A stretch of 64,000 nt of DNA from Alisma plantago-aquatica (Eukaryota > Streptophyta > Magnoliopsida > Alismatales > Alismataceae): the NCBI GenBank assembly GCA_963693085.1, contig OY856409.1, positions 299,564,558 through 299,628,557 on the forward strand. The letters run 5' to 3'. Positions within the stretch are counted from its first letter, which is position 1; the number at the start of each line of letters is the position of its first letter. A program made the position numbers and the translations under genes. This document shows positions 36,524-47,348 of this stretch, piece by piece. The notes beneath the pieces were generated by a model, which saw only the letters and a program-made list of their open reading frames with translations, searched no databases and was not told the DNA's origin.

Positions 36524-37755
36524 GTGTCTTCTGCTCATATAGGAGAAGAAGAACTAAGGATGTCTGGATCACATGAACACGTTGATGAGAGCAGTGTTGT
36601 TGCACTGGGAAACGGTGTAAGAGACCATGACAAGGAGGAACATGTACCTGAACAGCCCCAGTTCAACCCAGCTGATATGGGGAACCCAGCCTTCCAGGCG
36701 ATGTTTGGGCAGTTTATGGCAGTTATGACCCACATGACGGATAGAATGCCAGTGCCTGCACCCAGGGAAGCACCCCATGATGAAAGACATGGTGCCGGAA
36801 AGACTTTTGAGAGGCTTAAGAGGGTAGGAGCCTTGGAGTATGCTGGTATAGCCAATCCAGCAGATGCTGATCTTTGGTTGACTGAGTTGGAGAAAGCTTT
36901 CATAATTCTCATGATTCCTGATGATGAGAGGGTCAGACATGATGTATATCTCCTCAAAGGAAGTGTTGGACACTGGTGAACCATTGAGGAGGGCAAAAGA
37001 TCTGGAGTTGTGATTGGATGGGATGAATTCAGACGTGAATTCGTCGCTAGATACTTTCCTAAGACGTATCTAGATGAGAAGATCTCTCAGTTTGAGAGAA
37101 TCAAACAAGGACCTATGAACATTAGTGAGTATGAGGCTAGGTTCATGGAGTTTTTGTGGTTCTGTCCGCACATGGCATCCAATGTTGAGGAGAGAATTCG
37201 GCAGTTCAAGAAAGGGTTGAACGTTGAATTGACCACTCCAATGTCTGTTCTGGAGAACTGAGAGAGATTTGCAAATTTTGTGGAGTCTGTAAGACGCATT
37301 GAGAGGTCTGTAGCTGAGAAGCGACAGACCAAGGGTAAGAAGGAATACCCATAGTTTCAAGGACAGAGTACTGGAAGTTTCAAGAAACCAAGGTATTCTA
37401 TACCTACACCACCACCAAGGCTTAATACCCAGACGCAGTGGACGTCAAGTAAGGGTAGAAACCGTAGTTTACCACCAAAGGGAGCTTAAAGCTCAGCCTC
37501 TATGTCAGTAACAGGACCACCCAGACCACCAAGGGGGAATATAACATGTTATATATGTGGAGAAGAAGGCCATGTGGTGAGAGAATGTCCTGAGAAAGTC
37601 AGGAGTGTGACCCAGCAACCGAGGTAGAGTCAGCAGGGCTCTCAGAGGCAACATCCTGGCAGTGGTTCTAGAGGACGTGGACCAGCGTCCCAAGCTGGTT
37701 CTTCGACATCTAATAACCGAGTACAGGGCCAACAACAAGCGACAGCTAGGTTCTA
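36524..37755 (+). pseudogene. Tekay-B gag (broken)
   Basis: The first piece, 36524-36979, contains NPADMGNPAFQAMFGQFMAV and FERLKRVGALEYAGIANPAD; the true start may be the second ATG (36560, MSGSHEH). A TGA at 36977 stands where families have a second Trp after HW. The frame goes on with WDEFRREFVARYFPKTYLDE and ISEYEARFMEF (37010-37261), the retrotrans_gag domain. Stops at 37259, 37352, 37487 and 37624 follow. A CCHC zinc knuckle, CYICGEEGHVVREC, is intact at about 37538-37579. Gag packages element RNA; this copy needs several repairs and is dead. Confidence 0.9.
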
Positions 37756-38090
37756 TGCTATGAACCAGCCTAAAGCAGTAGTCAACCCTCGGGTTGTGAC
37801 AGGTCAGATGGAATTACTTTTTTCTGATATGTCCTTATCCTGCTTCGTATTTGTGTTAATTGATTCGGGTGCTATGCACTCTTTTATCACTCGAGAAGTG
37901 ATTGATTACTACAATATGATTGCTAGTCATAGAATAGATAAATTGCTATTAGAGACACCTTTGATGGGATCTGCAGTATTGCGGGAAGTGTGTTATCCCT
38001 GCAATCTTGTCTTTTCTGATCACCGCATTCAAGTGGATCTTATACCACTTGAGATTTAGAGTTTTGATATAATCCTTGGGATGGACACCT
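37756..38090 (+). pseudogene. Tekay-B aspartic protease (broken)
   Basis: Open 37760-38059. The active site reads LIDSGAMHSFI near 37857-37890 (family: DSGA.HSFI). Downstream is the segment before the usual 'FDVILGMDWL'; here the frame hits TAG at 38057 and resumes as SFDIILGMDTL. This enzyme would cut the Gag-Pol precursor. The catalytic Asp-Ser-Gly is intact, but the domain is cut off from gag and RT by stops. Confidence 0.85.
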
Positions 38091-38269
38091 TAGAGAAGTA
38101 TAAGGTTGTCTTGGATTGTAGTTCAAGCAAGTTGTGTTCACAGATGGTGGTGACACATGGATCTTTTAGGGAGATAGAAAGATTCTTCCCACATGTCTTG
38201 TGTCAGCTATGGTAGCTGAGAGGTTGATGAGACAAGGATGCTTTGCATTCTTAGCCCATGTGGTTGATA

Positions 38270-39660
38270 CCACAATGGAAAGCCCTCATCCCTCTGAAGT
38301 TCCTATAGTTAGGGAATTTGAAGATGTGTTTCCTGAAGAACTTCCAGGTGTTCCTCTGCCCTGAGAAATTGATTTTGAAATAAATCTAATTCCAGACATG
38401 CAACCAATAACACAAACACTGTATAGGATGGCGCCTGCTGAAATGGCAGAACTCAAGAAACAACTGCAAGAGTTGCTTGAGAAGGGTTTTATCCGACCGA
38501 GCACTTCACCCTGGGGTGCTCCATTCCTTTTTGTTAAGAAAAAGGATGGGTCGATGCAGTTATGCATTGATTATAGACAGTTAAACAAAATCACTATAAA
38601 GAACAAGTATCCTCTACCAAGGATTGATGACTTGCTTGACCAGTTGCGTGGTGCGACTGTCTTTTCTAAGATAGATCTGAGGTCGGGATACCATCAGTTA
38701 CGTATCAAGGAGGGTGACATACCCAAGTCTGCCTTTAGGACAAGGTATGGTCACTATGAGTTCACAGTTATGTCGTTTGGACTAACTAATGCACCAGCTG
38801 CATTTATGGAACTCATGAATAGAATCTTTCGACCTTTTTCTAGATCAATATGTTCTCGTCTTTATAGATGACATTTTGATATATAGTAAAGATGCTCAAC
38901 AACATGAGCAGCATCTTCGCCAAGCTCTGACTTTGCTAAGGGAGCATAAGTTATATGCTAAGTTTAGCAAATGTGAGTTTTGGTTGCCATACGTTTCCTT
39001 TCTCGGAAACATAATATATGCCTCAGGTATTTGTGTTGATCCTAAGAAGGTAGAATCTGTCCTGCAATGGGAACAACCGAAGACATCGATAGAGATAAGA
39101 AGTTTCTTAGGATTGGTTGGCTATTACAGAAGATTCATTAAGAACTTCAGTTCGATAGCCTTACCCCTGACTAACTTGACAAGGAAGGAGATTCCTTTTG
39201 TCTAGAATGACAAGTGTCAACAATCCTTCCAGTTGCTGAAGGAAAGGTTGACATGTGCACCTGTGCTTGTGCTACCTGAGCAAGGAAAGGGGTACATAGT
39301 CTTTTGTGATGCATCTAAGAATGGCTTAGGATGTGTGTTGATTCAGGATAAGCAAGTGATTTCTTTTGCTTCTTGACAGCTTAAGAAACACGAGGAGAAT
39401 TATCTGACACATGATCTAGAGTTAGTTGTTGTGGTTCATGCCTTGAAGATCTGGAGGCATTATCTCTATGGAGAGACACTATAGATTTTCACAAACCATA
39501 AGAATATGAAGTATATCTTTTCTCAACATGAATTAAAAATGAGGCAACGCCACTGGATGGAGTTAATCAAGGACTATGATTGTACAATTAATTATCATCC
39601 AGGGAAAGCCAATGTGGTTGTTGATGCACTAAGTAGGAAATCAGCAGCACCAGCCATAGA
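38270..39660 (+). pseudogene. Tekay-B reverse transcriptase and RNase H (broken)
   Basis: RT blocks in order: [75 protein letters not shown] and [15 protein letters not shown]. One extra T in the T run near 38836-38840 shifts the frame, and the catalytic [14 protein letters not shown] continues in another frame at about 38850-38890. Then comes [16 protein letters not shown]. RNase H follows at 39230-39500 ([28 protein letters not shown]), with stops at 39203, 39375 and 39482. Both polymerase aspartates are present. The frameshift and stops rule out function. Confidence 0.92.
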
Positions 39661-39799
39661 TAAAGCACAGTTAAACTCCTTAATGTGCTTTAAGAGAGAT
39701 ATGTTTATATCCTTGAGGCAAGACAATGTACAGTTTAAAGTGTCATTGTTAGTTGGGTTGTTAGCTGAGATGCACATAAAACCAACTTTGAGACAGCAG

Positions 39800-41058
39800 A
39801 TTAAGGAAGCATAGCAGACTGATTTTGTGGTTCAGCATATTAGGTATAATATGGTAGTGAGAAGCGGGATGGATTCCATGATTTTGATGATCAGATAGTT
39901 TGTTACCATGATAGGATGGTAGTACCTAACGTGGACAACTTAATAAAGTTAGTCCTGGAGGAAGCTCATTCTTCAATGTATGCTATGCATCCAGGGAGCA
40001 CCAAGATGTATCATAACTTAAAAGATATGTATTGGTGGCCTGGTTTAAAGAAGGATGTTGTTGAGTTTGTTATGCGGTGCCCAGTGTGTCTGCAGGTTAA
40101 AGTTGAACATTAAAAGCCCGTAGGAACAATGCAACCCCTGTCTATACCACAGTGGAAGTGGGATCATGTAACTATGGACTTTGTGGTTGGTTTGCCTAGA
40201 ACAGCCAAAAGTCATGATTCCATTTGGGTGATAATTGATAGGTTGACAAAGACAGTACATTTCTTACCTGTCAAAACAACCTATACAGCTGAGAAGCTTG
40301 CACAAATCTACATAGATGAGATAGTGTGTTTGCACGGGGTCCTAATTACAATAGTTTCTGATAGAGGTCCTCAGTTTACGAGTCGTTTTTGGGAAAGACT
40401 TCATAAAGCTTTGGATACACAGCTGAGGTTTAGTACAGCTTTTCATCCTCAGACAGATGGACAGTCTGAGAGGACGATACAAACCTTAGAGGACTTGCTT
40501 AGGGCATGTGTCCTTTAGTTTGTGGGGAGTTGGGATCTACATCTGAGCTTGATAGAGTTTGCTTATAATAACAGCTATCAGCACAGTATTGACATGGCAC
40601 CATATGAGGCTTTGTATGGTAGATGTTGTAGATCTCCCCTATGTTGGTATGAAACTAGTGAATATCAACTTTTGGGTCCTGAGTTGGTTCAACAAACAAC
40701 TGAGAAGATAAAGATCATACAACAACATTTGAAAACAGCCCAGGATAGACAGAAATCCTATGCTGACAAGCGTCGTAGACCCTTCGAATTCCAAGTCAGA
40801 GACAGAGTGTACCTCAAAGTTTCACCTTGGAAAGGTATCCTGAGATTTGGAAAGAAAGGGAAGTTAGCTCCGAGATTTATGGGGCCTTATCCAATCATTG
40901 AGAGGATAGAAAAGGTAGCATATAAGCTGGAGTTACCACCTGAGTTGCATAGATTACACCCAGTGTTTCATATCTCTATGTTGAGGAAGTGTCATCCTGA
41001 CACTGAGTTAGTTCTACAACCTATGGAGGTAGAACTAAATGATGACATATCTTATGTT
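39800..41058 (+). pseudogene. Tekay-B integrase (broken)
   Basis: HHCC zinc-binding part at 39950-40110 (AHSSMYAMHPG ... CPVC). The core has DFVVGLPRTAKSHDSIWVII (first Asp), TIVSDRGPQFTSRFW (second Asp) and HPQTDGQSERTIQTLED (Glu), so the DDE triad is intact. The C-terminal GPY/F-like part is APRFMGPYPIIERIEKVAYK, then LHPVFHISMLRKCHPD. Stops at 40111 (after VEH) and 40516 interrupt the frame. The LINE insertion at 41059 cuts off the chromodomain. Integrase joins cDNA to the chromosome. Confidence 0.93.
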
Positions 41059-43439
41059 TTTTTAGGAAAGGTAAAGTTTTATATTAAAAGCACATCAAGC
41101 AAGCGAAACCTGCTTATGTGAAAACCCTTACAGAATGTTTGATAAAGCAACAGAAATAAAAAAACTAAAAAAGAAAAACATAAACTGATGAAAGTAGTGT
41201 TTTGATAAAGAGGGGGGAGGCACCCCTAAACAAGCCCCTTGGTGTTTTTTGAAAAAAGCTCCCTAGAGAGCCTGAAAGAGTGATCACAGTTGTTGCTGCA
41301 CCAAACTAACTCCAGTCTCGTTGTCAACCATTGCTTTGAGATCACAAAGAAAAGCAGCTTCTGATTCTCCTTCCTCAGATTCTTCCTGCCTCTCATCATC
41401 TAAATTACCTGCAGTTTGTAAGGATGTGAAGATCGGAATCTATTTGAGTTATGATATTTTTGGCCAAATTTTTCTTGTTTCTAAAAATTCTATTGTTTCT
41501 TTCTTTCCAAAGATTCCAGCAGATAGTGGTGAAAAGATCACTGCTTTTGAATTTCTTGTAAAGTCTTAATGGTGTTGTTTGGATGGGGAAAGTGGCTTCC
41601 TAGAGATCAGGAAAGTAGTTTCTCAAGAAGTGTGAAAGGATGTTTTGGGAGAAAGTGCACTTAAAGAAGATGTGGTTGATCGAGTCACTATCTTTTTCGC
41701 AAAGAGCACATCTAAAAGGACCTATGAAACCTTTTTTTGTGATGTTTTCACCTGAAAGAAGTTTGTTGTGTAACAGAAGCCAAAGGAAAGTTTTGTATTT
41801 TTGTGGCCATTTCTGTTTCCAAATCTTTGATGACGAAGGGGAGATACCTATGTAGGAGAGGAAGTTGTAAGCAAGTTTAATCGAATATTTTTCCCCATTT
41901 CCAAGTGATGGTATTTGAGGTGTTGTTTTCCAGGGAGAGAGTTAAAATTCTGAAATCATTTTGACTAACCTGGGATAGAATACATCTTTTAAGGGAGTTT
42001 GATCTATTACTGGTGATTAGCGAGAGAGCTTTATCAATCCTTATGTTGAGGAGATTATTTGGGATAATCCAGGATGGTCTAAGATTGAAGACAGAGTTGT
42101 TTTCATACCAAGGATCAAACCAAAAGGAGATATTTTTGTGTGAATGAGGTGGAGTGTTTGTGATTTGTGTAATCGTGTGGATGTTTTTATTGATGAATTT
42201 CCAAAGCGGGGAGGCTATTTTTAGTTGGATTTGGTGCCATGGTGGAGAGACTTGATAATATTTGTGATTGATGAGATTGGTCCAAATTTTCTTTTTGTTT
42301 TGAATCAGACTGTCAATGATTTTGGCAATAAGGCAGAGAGAGTGTGTTTCAATGTTGATGATGCCCCAACCTCCTTGTTCAAGAGGAGCTAAAATGGTTT
42401 TCCAATTTACTAGATGGTAATGTTTTCCTGGTTTGTCAAGTTTTTGGAAGTTGTTCCAAAGAAAATTTCTCTGAATTTTATCTATAATGGATTTTGTTTT
42501 TGAAGGTAAGGGAATGCAGCTCAAGTAGTGGGTGGTTATAGGTGTGATGACACTATTTAATATGGTGAGTCTACCCGAGAGGTTAAGGAAGAGGTTTGCC
42601 CAGTTTGAGAGTTTGGAGTTTATTTTTGATATTATGGGAGACCAAATAGCATTTGTGATATTGTATGGGGTGATGGGGAGACCCAGATATTTGATAGGGA
42701 ATTCTTCAGATTTGCATTTTAGGAAGTCTTTGAGGTGCTCCAAAGAAGAATGATTAATGTTAACCCCAAAGATGGATGATTTTTGTATATTTATTTTAAG
42801 CCCAGAGATGTATGAAAAGATTCCTATGATTCTAAAAATATTTTGAACTGAGGATTCTTTTGGGGAGGAGAAGATGATGGTATCATCAGCAAATTGAATG
42901 ATATTTTCATTACAAACATCAGGAGAGGAGATAAGGCCATTTTGTTTTCCCATCGGAATCATGTGAGAGAGGATGGTGGTTAGGATGATGAAGAGGTAAG
43001 GAGAGAGAGGGTCCCCTTGTCTAAGACCATTTGAGTTATGGAAATAACCAAAAGGAACACCATTGATGATAGTGGAGAAGTGATTTGTTGATATACAATC
43101 GTGGATCCAAGAAATCCATCTGTCAGGGAAACCAAAGCCCTTAAGGGTTTTTAAAAGGCATTGCCAGTTAAAAAAGTCAAAGGCTTTTTCAAAGTCAAGT
43201 TTGATGGCTAGAAGAGGGGATTTATTTTTGTGACAAAGATGGATCGATTCATTAACCATTAAGAAGGCATCTTGAATGCTTCTGTTTTTTAGGAAGGCAG
43301 ATTGATTTAGAGGGATGATGTCTTCCAAGAGAGGTTTGATCCTATTAGCTAAAGTTTTTGCGATGATTTTGTAAGAGGTGTTTATGAGGCTGATAGGATG
43401 GAAGTGATAAATGATTTTGTAAGAGGTGTTTATGAGGCT
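41059..43439 (-). mobile_element. 5'-truncated L1-type LINE (LINE-2) inside Tekay-B integrase
   Basis: Flanked by a perfect 18-bp target duplication, gatgacatatcttatgtt, at 41041-41058 and 43440-43457. The element's 3' end is a short poly-A on the minus strand (T run starting 41059). At the other end it stops within the RT domain, so it is 5' truncated to about 2.4 kb, as usual for target-primed insertion. It carries RT and zf-RVT sequence and a 3' UTR of roughly 300 bp. Confidence 0.95.
41380..43439 (-). pseudogene. LINE-2 ORF2 fragment: reverse transcriptase plus zf-RVT
   Basis: A long open frame (stop near 41877) contains RT blocks ANRIKPLLEDIIPLNQSAFL, AIKLDFEKAFDFFNW, GLRQGDPLSPYLF, the catalytic IIQFADDTIIFSS, and IKYLGLPI. 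The open frame begins upstream of the LINE, so its first 33 codons are antisense Tekay-B sequence and not LINE. One base in the T5 run at 41888-41892 shifts the frame; beyond it the zf-RVT part reads CALCEKDSDSINHIFFKC. The endonuclease and N-terminal RT are lost to 5' truncation. Unlike LINE-1 there is no RNase H. RT catalytic aspartates are intact, so the copy looks young. Confidence 0.93.
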
Positions 43440-43440
43440 G
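43366..43440 (-). repeat. 46-bp direct repeat at the LINE-2 5' junction
   Basis: gattttgtaagaggtgtttatgaggctgat occurs at about 43366-43395 and again at 43412-43441. The second copy abuts the target duplication and shares gat with it. In protein it appears as the doubled ISLINTSYKII. Confidence 0.9.
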
Positions 43441-43613
43441 ATGACATATCTTATGTTGAAGGGCCAGTGTTGATTCTTGACAAAAGAATCAAGAAGCTGA
43501 AAAAGAAAGACATTAGTCTTGTAAAAGTCCTCTGGAATCACCGTGGCATTGAAGCAGCTACATGGGAACTAGAGGATGAGATGAGAAGGAAATATCCTAC
43601 TCTTTTCTCTTAA
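43440..43613 (+). pseudogene. Tekay-B C-terminal chromodomain, split by LINE-2
   Basis: Continues the integrase frame after the LINE: DDISYVEGPVLILDKRIKKL then SLVKVLWNHRGIEAATWELE, ending KYPTLFS and a stop. This is the chromodomain-like tail of Tekay/Del integrases, which targets insertion to particular chromatin. The first residues are doubled because the 18-bp LINE target duplication lies here (41041-41058 and 43440-43457). Confidence 0.9.
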
Positions 43614-43632
43614 TGTTTTGTTGATGTTGATG

Positions 43633-43670
43633 ATTTCGGGGACGAAATCATTGTAAGGGGTGGATAAACT
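43633..43670 (+). other. Tekay-B polypurine tract region
   Basis: atttcggggacgaaat (43633-43648) and gtaaggggtgga (43653-43664) lie directly before the 3' LTR. Same layout as in Tekay-A. Confidence 0.8.
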
Positions 43671-43733
43671 TATAACATCCCTGACCTGGGTTATGAAGTA
43701 ACCCTAGGTGTTTTTCATAATGAGAGTGATTAT
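43671..43733 (+). repeat. 3' LTR of Tekay-B, left part (63 bp)
   Basis: Begins tataacatccctgacctggg; the LTR's first G is changed to A (TG to TA). It is broken after 63 bp by the SIRE-type element; 43729-43733 (attat) is that element's left target duplication. Confidence 0.9.
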
Positions 43734-45140
43734 TGAAAACTACTAGAGGGGGGGTGAATAGAATTTTATAGAAAATTTAACAATTTTGAACTCAAACAAC
43801 CACAATGAAAATATTGGACAAGGAGACACAAGGTTTAGAGTGGTTCCAACTATAGCAAATACTATAGCCGTCAGTCCACTACCCGGTTGCTTACCCAACC
43901 GGGATTTGAAAAGAAATTTATTTTATTACCTCGCAAGGAATTTACATAAAATACAATCTCTTTTCCCAAACCCTTCAAGCAGCCTTCACCTAGAAGTAAT
44001 CGCCCAACCTTGAAGCAGCCTTCCCTTGAAGTAGATGCACCAACTCCCATTGCACCAGCCTTCTGAAGTAGCTTCCCGTGCGATAGCCTTCTTGAAGTAG
44101 CTTGAAGTCCCCTTCTCCACCTGAGAAGTCAATCCTCTCCAATCCGCAGCCTCCAACCCTTGGAGTAGCAAGGAGAGTACAAAAGATAAAAAGGAACAAG
44201 AAGGAAAACAGAAATTACAATACCGTTGTAAGCACAAGGCTTGATTTTCCTATATCAAGCGTTTAGATCTCCTAACCAATGTGTATGACAATGTGATTGT
44301 AGTGGATAGGAGATGCTAGCCTATAGGACACAAATGAGAGCAATAGGAATGAATGGCAAGTGTAGGAATTGCTCTATTGCTCTAAAACAGATTGCAAGTG
44401 TGTATTCAAGCTCAAGTATAGCACAAGTATAGCTTAGGTGTATTTTGGTGTCCTAAGGCATGTCCTATTTATAGGAGTGGCCTATGAATACTTAAGGACG
44501 TTCTAGACAACTTCTAGGGGCTTCTAAGTGCTTAACTAGCCGTTAGGTATAAGTTAGGTGCGTTAGTAACGCCTAGTTGCTTTATTCTGCAGTTGCCGTC
44601 AGAGACCATCTCGGTCGACAATTTGTCGACCGAGATACCTACTCGGTCGAAGTTTTGTCGACCGACAGGCTCTCTGGATCAAGTGTTTTGCAACTGTCAA
44701 CTGCTGTGTCTAACGGCTACTTTTGGTCAATCTCGGTCGAGAAGTTTGTCGACCGAGAGTGTCTCGGTCGAGGAGTTTGTCGACCGAGATTGACCCTGTT
44801 TCAAGGTTTCAATTTAGGCACTAATTATATGTGTGAGTGTGCATATTGTGATCCTATTGGAATGGAATGACTTGTCTAACTATGGTGTTTAGCTAGGGAA
44901 AATCTAACGCTTGATTTACATGCAATTCTAAGTACTTGTACATTATATATTTGTACAAGTTTTTACAATAGTGATTACATTGCATGAAAATATAAATATG
45001 TAAGCTCTTTGGATTTTCCCTAGTTGCTTTGTCATCCACCTTAATCCTGCACACTCAAGTAGCTCGTTAGATCAACAAGAATGAAATGTTTGTCATCATC
45101 GAAACAAAGGGATTTACCATAATGTCCAATTTATCCAACA
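43734..45140 (-). repeat. 3' LTR of SIRE-type element
   Basis: Minus strand starts TGTTGGATAAATTGGAC at 45140 and ends ...TTTTCA at 43734. Nearly identical to the other LTR: I saw five differences (near 44039, 44572, 44694, 44704 and one missing in the other copy's dyad near 49288). TATA box TATAAATA at 44466-44473; four CGGTCGA/TCGACCG dyads at 44608-44794. Confidence 0.95.
44608..44794. repeat. CGGTCGA/TCGACCG inverted repeats (with the matching set at 49158-49343)
   Basis: Four inverted repeats in a row: 44608-44636 (14-bp arms), about 44641-44666, 44728-44758 and 44762-44790. An ACCGAC hexamer lies at 44661-44666. The outer ggtcaatctcggtcga and tcgaccgagattgacc also pair over a longer span. 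A further decayed pair lies in the internal region at about 47034-47082. Confidence 0.92.
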
Positions 45141-45154
45141 ATCTCCCCCTTTTT
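45141..45154 (-). other. polypurine tract of SIRE-type element
   Basis: Minus strand AAAAAGGGGGAGAT ending directly at the 3' LTR (45140). Confidence 0.9.
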
Positions 45155-47348
45155 GAAGATGACAAACATTTCCTAAAATATGAAATAAGGAAATATAAAG
45201 CATGTGAGTTTCATACCTATAGATTACCTTTTGTAGCCATTCTTGTTTTGTGGCCATCAAGATGAAACTCATTTATATTTATATTTTTGATTTTATATTC
45301 TTTCTCCCCCTTTGTCATTTCAAACAGATATCCAGTTTAAACATTTTATTTCTTCTCCCCCTTAATTTTATATTAAGCTCCCCCTTAAATAGATATCCTA
45401 TTAGGAACATGGATTTATGTCTAATTTATCCACAATTTGTTTCTCAATCATTTGCAAAGGATGTTAAGCTTATGATGAATGTATATTTATTTCTCATCTA
45501 TCAAGGGATGTTAAGCCCTAAATTAAATGAGAGTCCTTTAATCTTAGAGTACATAAAAAAATGTCTCCAACCAAAACAAGGGATGTTAAGCCCTGATTTG
45601 TTTAGAGAGTTCCTTTAAGAGCAAGATATGTCATTTTTATGAAATTCATAGATTGCTTCATAATCAAGAGTAAAAATACTAAGGTCATAACAATCTTCAA
45701 ATGATGTTTACAATGTTTTTCTAAGCTTCTTAATCAATTAAACCATTTTGTTGTTATGAGCTCCCCCTTAATCTTACAAATTAAGCAGTTTGATGCTTCT
45801 AAGGTCACAAATAATTTTAAATTTTGATTTTGACCTTTATTAAAAGTTACTAAGATTAAGTGCAATAAAATGATGTCCAAATAAGCATTTTGTCAAAGCT
45901 TATTTTAGGTCGCCCTTGACTACGACCATAGCGCCCCTTGGCTAAATTTTGTTTTAACCAAGAGGCATGTTCTGCAGTTTTCCAAGATAAGCATTCATAT
46001 GGGAAGTATAATTTCTGCAGATAGCTATAGATATCAATTTGAAGCATATTAAGATATACCCATTATAGAAATTTAATATGAGTATCATAGTGAAGTCTTT
46101 GACCTAGATTTTTCTAGAATGCATTTCCATTCATTTTAAATGATGTTTCATATGCTTTGCTATGGGTACATAAATATCGAATTTCTGCTTATACCCTTAT
46201 CATAAGATTCTTTAGAAACATATATTTTGAAAGCAAGAGTCAAGATTTTTTTTTTGCTTTTGATTTCTTAGAACAAGCAAATGGATAAAAACATTAATAT
46301 TTTGTTCTAAGAGGCACCGTTTGTCTTGTCATAGCAACACCATCATCTCAAGCTGTGTCCACAATTATTATCTATTATGTCAAGATGCTTTTATGCTAAT
46401 GACATTTGCAATTATTACAATGATTATTCATGGTTTGTATAAATCCAAGCGTATTTTAAACCAATGAAACATAATGATCATGATGAAGCATATCCATGAT
46501 GTAATGATAGAACAATTGAAGCATGTATGCAATTATGTATTCGTGCTAACACAACATCATCATGAAAGAATAATGACAGTTCCATGAAATACAATGATTG
46601 TGATCTTTTAAACTTATGATTTCCATATAGATAGACCAAAATCATGTAAAACATTATAACATAGTGATTTCTAAACATGATCAATTTACATGATGTCATT
46701 TATATTTAGAAACATTCATTAACATTAAATGGATAGCCACTTAAAAACATTACCAATTGAAAACATTGTAATGCAAGCATTTCTAAGAGATATATCACCA
46801 ATAAATTCTTTTGTTTGCCTATGTAATGATAGAATGATAGAACTGAAATTTTCTTTAAAACTAAGAATAATTTTGGTTTTTGATCAAATTCATTTCGCAT
46901 AATCTTTCAAGGGTGATTTCCATAATTGATGCTTTATTTTACAGTCATTGATCACGAATAGACAACAATTTTGAACAATTTTAAAAGAGTTCACCAATTT
47001 TTTACAGCATTCTGAAAAACAGTGACATGCTCGGTCGACAATTTCTCGACCGAGGTTCACTCGGTTGACAAATTCTCGACCGACTGAATTTCTGGAAAGT
47101 GTTCAGAATTCTATTTCAAGTACAATATAGACTGTATCTAATTCAATTATTTCAAAGATCAGTTTGAGATAAACATATGAATATCAAAGTAACATTTAGA
47201 TTATATCTCAACTAATCATATTCAAATCTTTTAAGTTTTGATTTACCTTATTTGATATAAATTTGTTATCCCTATATGTTAAGTTGAGATAGACATAAAG
47301 ATATGCAAATTAAAGTCTTTGGTCATATCTCAACTTAGTCTAACCAAT
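45155..47348 (-). other. SIRE-type internal region without pol
   Basis: No protease, integrase or RT sequence is recognisable. On the minus strand several purine runs of the type AAGGGGGAG recur (near 45308, 45355, 45380 and 45758) before the final tract. A decayed TCGGTCGA/TCGACCGA dyad lies at 47034-47082. Open frames 45250-45618, 46478-46699 and 46706-46900 are low-complexity and not called. Confidence 0.7.

Noticed and set aside
43786..44870. Open frames repeated at 48336-49420
   Set aside because: They are duplicated because they lie in the two LTRs of the SIRE-type element and show no domain.
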